A stretch of 64,000 bases of DNA from Jackrogersella multiformis (lineage: Eukaryota > Ascomycota > Sordariomycetes > Xylariales > Hypoxylaceae). The notes beneath the pieces were generated by a model. That model saw only the letters and a program-made list of their open reading frames with translations. It ran no database searches and was not told where the DNA came from. Position numbers and translations under genes: made by a program. The stretch spans positions 1,736,001 to 1,800,000 of the forward strand of contig CADCXD010000011.1 in NCBI GenBank assembly GCA_902806575.1, given 5' to 3'. Positions 37,047 to 47,004 of the stretch are shown in pieces. Every line of letters starts with the position of its first letter. The first letter of the stretch is position 1.

Positions 37047-39598
37047 ATGGCGGCACAATCCACTCTTCGTCATTCCGCATCCGAAGACATTCTCGTAGCT
37101 TTTCTCGACAAATACTCAAACATAATCCGAGATCGCTTACGAAAAACATCACGACGTACCAAGCTACTCGCAACCCTAGCTCTCGCCGCATCTATAATTC
37201 TCAGCGCAGAAGGCAGTCGGAGATGGTGGAAGCGAAGAAGACAGGAGAAAGAGCAAGGTCGAAAACTCTTGCGCACAAACTCGTGGCTTTTTAACAAGGA
37301 TGGGTCTCGGACCATCTACGTCCCATATAAAGATGGGACGTCCAAGGTCGTCATTCACAGGACGAAGCCTCTAACCTTTGAGGCCCATCGTCGGCTCTTC
37401 CTAAACCCGCCCAAAGTATCCGGCCTTGGAGATGGCACCGTCCCTTCGGCTCAGACTAAGCCAGGTCTGAATCTTGCATTCCTACACCAGTTTCTAAGCT
37501 TGATGAGCATCATGATACCTCGGTGGACTAGCAAAGAAGCAGGCTTGTTGCTCAGTCACAGTGCATTTCTAATGCTTCGCACCTATCTTTCATTAGTGGT
37601 TGCGCGCCTAGACGGTGAGATTGTTCGAGATCTAGTCGCCGGCAACGGGAGGCTATTTATCTGGGGTATAGTCAAGGTATGAAATGAGTCTGTCATTCGG
37701 TACAAATACGAACATGCTGCTAACACTCAACCTAAAGTGGTGCGGGCTAGGTGGCTTCGCCTCTTACACCAATTCTATGATTAAATTTTTAGAATCTAAA
37801 GTGTCTATTGCCTTCCGGACCAGACTGACGAGATACATCCACGATTTATACCTTAACGATAACCTCAACTACTACAAATTATCCAACTTGGATGGCGGAG
37901 TTGGACAAGGAGCCGACCAGTTCATTACTCAAGATTTAACACTCTTCTGTGCCTCTGCCGCGAATCTGTACTCTTCGCTGGGGAAGCCCTTTGTCGATCT
38001 ATGTGTGTTCAATTATCAACTATATCGCTCCTTAGGTCCCCTCGCCATAACCGGTCTAATGAGCAACTACTTCCTAACCGCGAGTATTCTACGAAAGATG
38101 TCGCCGCCTTTTGGGAAGCTCAAGGCAGTTGAGGGACGCAAAGAAGGAGATTTCAGAAGTCTCCATGCTCGTTTAATCGCGAACGCCGAAGAAGTCGCTT
38201 TCTACGGCGGTGCCGACATGGAGAAGACATTTTTGAATAAAGAGTTTAAATCTCTTAAAAGCTGGATGGAAGGGATATATTTACTCAAGATCCGGTACAA
38301 TATCCTTGAGGATTTCATCTTGAAGTACAGCTGGAGTGCTTATGGTTACCTCCTATCATCCTTACCTGTCTTCCTTCCAGCTTGGGGTGGCCTAGGCGGT
38401 GCAATGGAAATGATCGACAACGCTGAGAAAGGTGGTCGGGAACGCAATCGCATGAAGGACTTTATCACCAACAAACGACTCATGCTTTCACTGGCGGATG
38501 CTGGTGGACGTATGATGTACTCGATCAAGGATCTGTCTGAATTGGCAGGTTATACTAGCCGCGTCTACACGCTGATCTCAACACTACATCGTGTCCATGC
38601 CAACGCCTACGTCCCGCGACCAAGTGGTAATGAGCTGTACTCGCTGTCCGATGTTCAGGGAACTATCCAGAAGGGCTTTGATGGTGTACGATTCGAGCAA
38701 GTGCCTATCATTGCGCCCGGACTGTGGCCTCAGGGCGGCGAGGAGCTACTGGAGTCGCTGTCCTTGATCGTTCGCCGAGGAGAGCACCTACTGATTTCCG
38801 GTCCCAATGGTGTTGGTAAGAGTGCCATCGCCAGGGTACTTGCTGGGCTTTGGCCGGTCTATCGTGGCTTGGTGAGTCGGCCCAAGTCTATCGGTCAGGA
38901 TGGGATCATGTTCTTGCCTCAGAGGCCGTACTTGAGCGTCGGGACTCTGCGCGACCAAGTCATCTACCCAGATGGCGAGGTAGACATGCGTCTCAAGCGC
39001 AAGAACGAGGATGAGCTGAAGCGAGTACTCGACGCCGCCAAACTTGGTTACCTACCGGACCGGGAAGGCGGCTGGGACACTCGGAAGGAGTGGAAAGATG
39101 TGTTGAGTGGTGGCGAAAAGCAAAGAGTTGGTATTGCCCGCTTATTATACCACGAACCTCAGTATGCTATCCTTGATGAGGGCACAAGTGCCGTCTCAAG
39201 CGACGTCGAGGGTCTCTTATACGAGACGTGCAAGGAAAGGGGTATTAGTAAGTCGGACGACATACGATTACTTGTTTGCTAGCTAACAGATGATAGCCTT
39301 GATCACCATCTCTACACGCGCTTCCTTAAAGAAATATCACACCTTCAATCTCAGCCTTGGGGCCGGCGAAAACGGCGACGAATGGGAATTCGAGCGGATC
39401 GGGACCGAAAGGGAAAAGATGCAGGTAGAAAAGGAGCTGCAAGAACTCCATGAGCGCCTCGCCCAGGTCGAAAAGTGGAAGCAGCGCCGCGAGGAGATTG
39501 AAAAGGAGCTAGCGCAAGTTTGGGTAGAGGGAGATGCTTCTCTGGATCCGCCTCCTTATGTCGACGCCGTCGAAACGCAACAGGGTGAAAGCCAATAA
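37047..39598 (+). CDS. pxa1: Peroxisomal ABCD-family half-transporter (Pxa-type fatty acyl importer)
   Basis: Three exons, 37047-37676, 37738-39247 and 39297-39598, with introns of 61 and 49 nt, give 813 residues. The start ATG lies in CACCATGGC, a strong context. After an N-terminal hydrophobic segment and a fungal-specific extension comes the ABC transmembrane type 2 domain, including the ABCD-specific NAEEVAFYGG motif near residue 360. The nucleotide-binding domain has Walker A GPNGVGKS (565-572), signature LSGGEKQR (666-673), Walker B YAILDE and a late ITISTR switch region. The C-terminus is an acidic coiled tail. Relatives import long-chain fatty acyl-CoA into peroxisomes for beta-oxidation as dimers; this gene encodes one half. 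Pxa1 versus Pxa2 identity is my best guess from the long N-terminal extension; the partner is not in the window. All motifs are intact. Confidence 0.93.
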
Positions 39599-40347
39599 CG
39601 ACCTACTAGGGTCGCGGCTTTCGTGTACAATTACCATGTATGGTGTAATGTGTAGCACAAGCCAATCTTAGAATATTGAACAAGATAAGCATTACCATTG
39701 AATACTAGTGATTACTGATGAGCGGCACAATGTACTTGGAAGGCATGTTAAACATGTCAGGTAATAGATATGCCCACGTGGCTCATCGATGGTTACGTCA
39801 AATAGCCTAACGTATACCCAGGATCCTATCAGTTAGCTTGTTGTCTCATACACTAATTATCTATACAAGGTTATTAAAATCAACCGCCTCGTCTCAGAAG
39901 CTAGGTCAAGCTCTTCTGTTATTTTAAAAGCCGTAATCAGGAACTTGGATAAATCACCTGAGCAAGGAGACAGATACTACAAGTTAGGTAAGCACTGGCT
40001 GGCTTATCTGAGGTGCCAAAATTGTGCAGACACCTTGCCACGTGCGAGAGAGATGTCCTATTAGATTCAAAATAGAAACCAACACGTCTTGAAACTTTCA
40101 AATGTAGTGGTTCCTCAGTAGCAAAATACTGGCATATGCTGTATACATGTTGCCAGTGTTGACATTTGTTCATGAGACCTGTCTCGGATACTTAAATTTA
40201 TGTTCAGCGTAGCTTCATTACACTCTGCCACGTTGACAGTGGCCGCCTTTTTGTAGTCGTAGTTAAATACTTTCTTATTCCGTTGTAGTCCTAGAATAAC
40301 TTTTAGATCATCTTATTATACAGAAGCAAGGAAGAATAGTCGGAGAA
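39599..40347. other. Intergenic, no gene seen
   Basis: Contains the 3' flank of the ABC transporter gene and the promoter of the RNase-like gene. No conserved frame on either strand; the minus-strand frame at 39937-40173 has no recognisable features. No palindrome copies were noted here. Confidence 0.7.
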
Positions 40348-41073
40348 ATGACTTTATTGCCCCTTATTATCCTTACCTCACTGTTCTCTGCCAGCAACAG
40401 ATCAGTCTACGTCGATGAAACCAAGTTCAACCAGGTACGGGTACAAACCATTCTTGAACACGCTGATATAGACATGTTTGATGGTATGTCCTACATGGTC
40501 ATTAGGCCAAAATACTTCAATCGTGCTTCTGCTATTAATAAGCAGTACGACAACTTAGCCCAACCACTGCGAGTCGACCAGAGCCAAAATTCCAACAGAG
40601 GAAATTGTTCGAATCTGGTGTTTGAATGTAGACATGATGGGGGAAAACTAAGCTATTATGAGAAGAGTCAACTAGATCAGCTTATTCTGGGTTTTCCGAT
40701 GGGGCTGTATAATTACCAGCAGAACGGGACTCTTTATCCGCACCATTTCGAAAACAAACCCGAAAACTTCGAGTGGCCGTTGAACAAAATGGCTTGCAAA
40801 AATGCGGGAAAATACAGGCTTGAGATGCCCATGGGAGAGGGTCAAAGGTTTCGTTGGGATTGGCAAAGTTATATGGATTCATTTTGGCCTCAGCTTCATA
40901 TGTCCAAGCTGGATCTATTTAGACCTGACCCTGCCCAAGTTAGAATCATTTACGTCTACAGAGAGGAGGCAGAAAACTTGCTCTGCGGCGTGATCATCCA
41001 TAATAAACTCGGTCAAGGCAGCTTCAAGCGGTGCTCACTAAAAGAAGATCCCCGGCGGATCAATATAGGATGA
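40348..41073 (+). CDS. Secreted RNase T1-like (N1/T1 fold) protein, candidate effector
   Basis: Single exon, 241 residues. The N-terminus (MTLLPLIILTSLFSASNRS) looks like a signal peptide with cleavage near residue 15-19. Residues 20-85 are an extension not found in classical RNase T1. From Cys87 the pattern follows guanyl-preferring fungal ribonucleases of the N1/T1 family. There is a Cys-rich strand (C87, C94), then YPH at 130-132, LEMP with Glu159, VRIIY with Arg199, GVIIH with His218, Phe226 and Cys229. These line up by eye with T1 residues Tyr38/His40, Glu58, Arg77, His92, Phe100 and Cys103, so all six active-site positions appear kept. The family cleaves single-stranded RNA after G; related folds include ribotoxins and the RNase-like effectors of powdery mildews. 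Secretion and catalysis are inferred. A catalytically altered effector is the main alternative, because the segment between Glu159 and Arg199 is longer than in T1. Confidence 0.72.
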   Translation: MTLLPLIILTSLFSASNRSVYVDETKFNQVRVQTILEHADIDMFDGMSYMVIRPKYFNRASAINKQYDNLAQPLRVDQSQNSNRGNCSNLVFECRHDGGKLSYYEKSQLDQLILGFPMGLYNYQQNGTLYPHHFENKPENFEWPLNKMACKNAGKYRLEMPMGEGQRFRWDWQSYMDSFWPQLHMSKLDLFRPDPAQVRIIYVYREEAENLLCGVIIHNKLGQGSFKRCSLKEDPRRINIG

Positions 41074-41979
41074 TCTAGTAACCTATTATAGCAAGTATTT
41101 TAGACTATCCAGATAGGAGGACCGATTTGCTAACTTGACGAAGAACTTGTGTTTCCTTATGGAAGGCTTGATTGTGAAGTGGCAAGAATGTAGTTGTAGT
41201 TCCCTTCCCCCCTTAACCACCGATGTCTATTTAATGTAATTGGTTGAGATAACTCTATAAAGACCTTTCGATAATATATCATAGAATAATTTAATTCTAT
41301 AGAAATCGTTACTCAACCTGCTAATTACCTAGGTACCTTCTATTTACTACTCTCAGGCGTGTTTAGTGGCTCATCTCAGAGCTCTGGCAAGATCAGTACA
41401 TAACCCCTTTAATTTTATAAATTACTACTATTATTATAATCCGGAGAATATCTCACTTAGCAAAATTTATTCATCGATTCATGCTAGTTTCATATACAGG
41501 ATTCAAATTGGAGCGAACGTCTACGTAACTACATTACTTCATACGCTCAGGGGTAGTGATCAAAAGTAAGATGACTACCTAGGTAATCGAAAGCTTGAAT
41601 CCGTCCTCGATAGTGCACTGAGTAATTTTCCTATAATAAATAGGTATTTAAAATATTTGATAAGACGCATCCTAGGATGCATAAGATGCGAATACATAGG
41701 TTTCCAAGGTATTTACAGTTCAACATGTTCGTACCAAGATCAACAGTCCTACGGCGATGTCCCACTTTTATGTGCCGCAGTCAGTCAGGCATCCCGTCCA
41801 CCCAACACAGCCTCAAAACATCTACAAGATTTGCGTCACTTCGTTGCAGTTTGCTTGCTCGTCTTTCCTACCTAGGTAGGTCTTCAATAACTTAAAAGTC
41901 ACCTAACCAACAGAACCGTAGATTGTCGCCCATTTCCTTTCGTTGACGAGGCACAACCCCCTATTCCCAGAACCCCACC
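41074..41979. other. Intergenic, no gene seen
   Basis: A/T-leaning sequence with two CTACCTAGGTA palindromes (about 41576-41586 and 41869-41881). Overlapping short frames at 41366-41569 and 41657-41895 contradict each other and carry no motif. Confidence 0.65.
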
Positions 41980-42589
41980 ATGACCAAGGGAAATTATCCC
42001 GCAGCTTCGCCAGAGAGGACGCGGCGGCACAACCTTGACGACGACTTGCCGGCATACGGACCGGAGGAATCCCGGCCGAAGCGCGCTCGAGGGAACTTGC
42101 CGTCGTATGCAGAGGCGACCGGCGATGTCTGGATTGAAGCGGACCACCCGCCCTGCACCCACTGGTCCGAGAGCGGCTGCGTGATGACTGCCAACTCCAG
42201 GCTCTGCTGCGCCTGCACGGACAACCGGCCCGAAACGGAGTGTGGGCTTTACTCGACGTACGTGGATGGCGAGGGCTGGGTTGAGAGAGCCAAGAGGTGG
42301 CAATTCTATTGCCCGGGCTGTCGAGGTAAGTTCTCGTCAAGTTGCCGGCCGGTCGAGGGTCCATAAAAACCCGCCGAGTACCTAAGTTATACTCATCGCG
42401 AAAGTATCGAGCTAACAGAAGATAGAGTATTTCGACCCGGATTCCAGGAGGAGACTCCTACGAGACCAGTGCATGTGGGCGGAAGCACGCGCTCAGTCTT
42501 TGGCAGACGAACGGGACCGCAGGTATTTTGGCCTTGGATGCTGGATGCATTTCTGCAGCGAGGCAGTGAAAGGCTGCTTGCCGGAGTGA
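41980..42589 (+). CDS. Cys/Trp-rich protein of unknown function, putative zinc-binding
   Basis: Two exons, 41980-42325 and 42426-42589, joined over a 100-nt intron (GTAAGT...GATAG), give 169 residues. The start is in an ideal CCCCACCATGACC context. The first 45 residues are polar and probably disordered, with two Arg-rich patches. The core is Cys-rich: C-x7-C, then CCAC, a lone C, and the pair FYCPGCREYF at the exon junction. A charged helix follows (SRRRLLRDQCMWAEARAQ), then a C-terminal GCWMHFC...GC. CPGC and CCAC pairs look like zinc ligands, but the spacing matches no finger I know. No signal peptide. Without the intron the frame would end 13 codons later in a less protein-like tail, so splicing is favoured. 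Function unknown. Confidence 0.6.
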
Positions 42590-43167
42590 TTCATCGGACC
42601 GTCATATTGCCGTCTCATATGGGGATTTGAATGCTCATGGCTCGACTGATATTGTCTTTGCACATGCTAAGTAAGCTAAAGCGAAAAGAATGTGTTACTT
42701 ATAATACCTCATTCAAGACATTCTATTAAGATAACAATACTGTTTAGTACCTACATAGTTATTGTATTTGTCTCTGGTTGAAAATTGGTTATATCCCATA
42801 TGTCATGTTTCAAGATATTTCAATACATATAGTCCTTTTCTTGGTGTTAACCTGAGGTGAGGTGATCGCAAGCCTTACTGTCCGAGATTACGTAAAGTAG
42901 AAAGGGGCATAGCACGTGACAAGGACGTTAAGATCAGCTTACTTAATGTTCGTTAGATTAATAAGTGACAGAGTAGGATTTCTGCTAGGACTTGTCTGGC
43001 TTATCTAATACTCGATATTGGAAATATAAGTGGGACCACGTGGGAGTACAGTATTAATACCTTAGGTACCTAAAGTCAAGGTGTCCCAGACTGTTTATCT
43101 AAGTACTAGCACTACCCCTGCAGCCTGGTACCTATTAGAATTGCATCGATTGAATCAACATCTATGG

Positions 43168-43193
43168 ATACCTAGGTAGGTACCTAGGTAAGT
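43168..43193. repeat. ACCTAGGT palindrome, tandem pair
   Basis: ATACCTAGGTAGGTACCTAGGTAAG: two palindromes sharing GGTACC. Confidence 0.7.
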
Positions 43194-43455
43194 TAAGGTG
43201 AGAATTTTACCTTATTTTAGGTAAGTAATTGATAAGATCGAGTTACAAATATAAAACAACAATCTATTAAAAGAACTTACGAAGAAGGTATAAAAATTTT
43301 AACAAAATTAAGTAACGGGGACTTTCGTCTTTATCTACCTACATATAACAAGGCTCTTCTTTACATTAGGTATACATTTTACCAAGACCCTCCTGATAAG
43401 TAATCTTTAGCGTGCCTTTACCCCTTGGCGATCCGACTCTCTGTCCTATCAAATC

Positions 43456-43671
43456 TCACGATACGCTATCAATGCCGACGGTGACCCCTGTCAGATGCTG
43501 CCTTAACCAGCTCCGAGCCTCAGCTAAAGGAGTTTTGTTGCGACGCGGGCTGCTTCTATTATAGTACGCATTAAGATCTATTAAGGCGGTGCCTCCGTCG
43601 CTAATACCTGGTAGACCGCCGAGAATGATACGAAATTCTGGGATGTCATCGCTAGATTCCGAATCGATCGC
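43456..43671 (-). pseudogene. ATG-less open frame, possible gene remnant or lost exon
   Basis: On the minus strand an open segment of 71 codons ends with TGA at 43456-43458 and begins just after an in-frame TGA. It has no ATG. The translation has a globular, natural look: DSESSDDIPEFRIILGGLPG, then SDGGTALIDLNAYYN, a basic linker, LAEARSWLRQHLTGVTVGID. The upstream minus-strand sequence has two ATGs (43679, 43675) in the other frames and no obvious exon. I do not recognise the family. It may be the surviving part of a decayed gene, an exon of an unrecognised spliced gene, or chance. Confidence 0.28.
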
Positions 43672-44145
43672 TCATCCATGGATCTTGATTGGATGATATA
43701 TCCCCGACAACATAACTTATGACTGAACATCTCTACAGAGTAAAATGTCTTATCTTACCAAGTATTACCTTACGTCTTAGCTAACGGCTTCAGATCAACG
43801 AGCGTGTAGCTGCTCTGCTCTGCGTGGAATCTTACATATACCTACCTTACCGACCCTGCATATGTCCATCATGGACGTTGTATTTACATAGTAATGTTAC
43901 CTATAGGTCTCTATCCAATTCCGAACTGATCTCCTCAGCCTTGCTCTGCTTCTTTTTAATATTCTTCTTGTTCTTTCGCTCATAATTTATTCTTTAAAAT
44001 CTTGACGTATGGAAGAGCCTTGAAATATTACTATCTATTACCTTCATAATCAACCCTAGCGCTATAATATTCGGTTGAGCACACCCAATTTCATACTTAC
44101 CGAGGAACCCAGCGAATCTGAGGTGTCATAATAATATAAGCGAGC

Positions 44146-46085
44146 ATGGCGGAGAATACCACATCCCTCGACAAGAAGAGGAATCCGGAACTCGGAGGAT
44201 TGGACGATGATACCATTGCCGCTGTCGACCACGGCGTCGAAGTCAACGCCGCTGGCTATAAAGATCAGCTGAAGCGTCAATATGGTCTTATTGGAATCGT
44301 CGGCACCGCTCTTACAATTGATAATGCGTGGGCAATCTTGGGTTCATCCATTTCAGTTTCTATTCGTAAGCAGAGCCTTATCCTGAGCCGACTCGTCACA
44401 GTACTAGTTTACATCGAACTGACATGACTTTTACCACTTGTAGTCAATGGAGGCTTCCCGGGCCTTCTTTATGGCCTTTTTGTTGCATTCTTCTGGTATT
44501 CATTCATAGGCTTAGGCTTGTCTGAGGTATGCAGCGCTCCTTTCTTTTCCCGTGCTTGGTCTTCTCTCGGATTCGCCCATACTAGACTACATAGGATGAT
44601 ATTAACTTCTCTAAGCTGGCTTCGTCCGTACCTACTGCTGGTGGCGTTTACCACTGGGCTACCATCGCAGCCGGCCCGAAATGGGGACGAACTGTCGGCT
44701 TCTTTACTGGGTGGATCAACCTCTACGGCTGGATGTTTGGCTTAGCAGCTCTGGTGCAAATCACTGCCAACATCCTCGTCCAGATGTATGCAACCTATCA
44801 TCAGGATACCTACGTTCCAGATCCGTGGCATGTCTTCATCGCCTACCTCGGCGTCCTATGGATTGCAACAGGCTTTGTCATCTTCGCCAATAGACTTATC
44901 CCACACACGCAGAAAATCGGCATGGCGATAGTCCTCGTCGGAGGTATAGTAACCATCATCGTGATATCGGCAATGCCGACTACCCACGCCTCTAATTATT
45001 CGGTATGGGGCTCGTTTAAAGAAAACAACCGTGAGTACAATTTAAAGGAGTCGCTCACCCTATTTGCTCCTAGCGAGGACTAACATAAACGTCATAGTAA
45101 CGGGATGGGGAGACGGTGTCGCATTCCTGATGGGCGTGCTAAACGGGGCTTTCACTATCGGTACTCCCGACTCCATCACTCATATAGCAGAGGAGCTGCC
45201 GCACCCGAAAAGAGACCTCCCGAAAGCTATAGGACTCCAGCTCGTCCTAGGGTTCCTTTACGCTTTCATTTTCGCCATCGCACTAGGCTACGCCATCACA
45301 GACCTCTCGGCGCTGCAAGGCGGCATCAATACGTATCCGCTTGCTATCATCTACCAGCAAGCAACGGGAAGTCCGGGAGGAACATTTGGTCTCTTGTTCA
45401 TCCTGTTTCTCAGCACCACGTGCTGCTGCGTCGGCACAGTGCTGACTAACTCACGCACTTATTGGGCCCTCGCTCGAGACAATGCCTTACCGTTCTCTAA
45501 GTTTTTCAGCCGAGTTAACGAAGATCTAAGCTGTCCCGTCTACGCCACATTGTTTGTTTCGATTTTCGCTACGGGTCTCGGGGCTATCTCTCTAGGAAGC
45601 TCCAGCGCCTTCTTAGCTCTTACGGGATCCTTCATCGTTCTGACAACGGTGTCGTACGTGATACCCTTCGTCGCGAATATGGTAACTGGCCGGAAGCACT
45701 TCCCTCCAGGCCCGTTCCACCTGGGGAGATACGGCTTCGCGGTAAATCTTATCTCGGTCTTGCTCACCATTCTGTTTATCACACTATTCTGCTTCCGTAA
45801 GTCGCACCCGTCCGTCCGCATATGATTTGCACTGCTGACTTCGTTATCATAGCCTATGCGATTCCCACCACTGAGGAGGCCATGAATTACAACAGCGTGA
45901 TTCTTGTAGGCACCGTCGCTCTCGCCGGGCTGTGGTGGGTCATACATGCGTCCCGCCACTACGAAGGACCTAAGGTCATGCAGTTATACATCCACGATGA
46001 GTCGATCATAATAGGCGACGTGGGAGTCATAAAGCAGGCCGATTTATCGATGGAAGATAGAAGCATCCCGACGACGGAGAAATAG
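44146..46085 (+). CDS. APC-superfamily permease (choline/GABA/amino-acid transporter, Hnm1-like)
   Basis: Five exons, 44146-44365, 44444-44526, 44616-45030, 45098-45796 and 45853-46085, with introns of 78, 89, 67 and 56 nt, give 549 residues. The start ATG (GAGCATGGC) precedes a charged cytosolic N-terminus. About 12 membrane helices follow. The first helices carry the family consensus IGIVGTALTIDNAWAILGSS and NGGFPGLLYG. Later blocks include ASSVPTAGGVYHWA, WGDGVAFLMGVLNGAFTIGTPDSITHIAEEL, where the glycine/aspartate-rich helix is typical of fungal choline/GABA permeases, and TYWALARDNALPFS. The C-terminal tail is hydrophilic and acidic. Transport is presumably by proton symport at the plasma membrane. 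The substrate (choline, GABA or another amine) cannot be fixed by eye. Every junction keeps the frame and matches the family, so the model is firm. Confidence 0.9.
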
Positions 46086-47004
46086 ATTATAGAACTAAAC
46101 CGAGGAAGAAGTTAAGAAAAGAAAAGAGAAGATAGAAAAAAGGTTAGGAGCGGCTCGATCATGTAGTTACTTGTACTTCTTGAGCCACAGCTGCTAGAGT
46201 GTAAGATGAAGTTATACATTGTATACCAGTTGGTTTTGAATACCCCCAGTTTTTTAAGAGCTACACATCGTGTCTAAATATATACTTCTATGGATAGAAT
46301 CAACTGCCATGCTTAGGTTGCGATCGGTACTCAGATCAGGAATCTCGGAAAGCGTCGCGCCGACTTCATCAATTCCGAATTAAGGAATCGCCAGTGTGCC
46401 TCTTACTCCGCAATCCAAGCCGTTACGAGTCCGGTCTAGACCCTTCTAAAATCGATTAAACCAAGGATTTTACGATTACACTGGCTTATGCTATTCGATT
46501 AAACCCTTCTAATGTAAAGGTGCTCATCTTCCAAGTGACTAATTTCTAACTAGAAGATATAAGTACCTGACTTGACTTGATTTTACGTACAACGTAACGT
46601 CTAGGGATGTCTTATTACCTTTTAGAACCCCGTGCCTCGCTCTGCCGTGTGGGGAATCGACGGGACGACATTGGTGGTCGCTCGATCGCTCGTTACATTG
46701 CATCGCAGAGACGACCCTGAATCTTGGGCAAGGCCATGATTGGAGGGCTACAGCAGTGCTACCGTTAGAAATTAGAACAGCCTTGCTCCGAATGTATGGA
46801 TGGAGCACCTAGATCCGTCTTGATTGGCGAGCTACGACCAACATGGACATCGTCCACGGTCCTACATGGCCTAGACAACCACGCGGGCTGCTTATACAAA
46901 TACCTAGCCCCCGTCGTCTGTTTTCCTATGGTTATCACGATGCCACTTTCGAATCCGTTTTTTTTTTTACTTCGTTCAGCGTGCTGACTTCTTGAACGAC
47001 TAAG
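46086..47004. other. Intergenic and mannanase promoter
   Basis: No gene is supported. A TATA-like TATACAAATA lies at about 46892-46901 and a T-run at 46959-46968, shortly before the mannanase ATG. The minus-strand frames at 46539-46808 and 46765-47286 have no motif and the second one shadows the mannanase. Confidence 0.65.

Larger units (their letters stand above)
42590..44145. other. Intergenic, with one conserved-looking open frame
   Basis: Mostly A/T-leaning spacer with an ACCTAGGT cluster at 43168-43193. The 400 bases before the permease gene are T-rich (TTCTTCTTGTTCTTTCGC), as in a fungal promoter. A minus-strand ATG-less coding-like segment at 43456-43671 is listed separately. Confidence 0.6.

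Noticed and set aside
41657..41895. Two 72-codon frames on the + strand
   Set aside because: Same bases in two phases, no ATG context or conserved motif, and one runs into a palindromic repeat.
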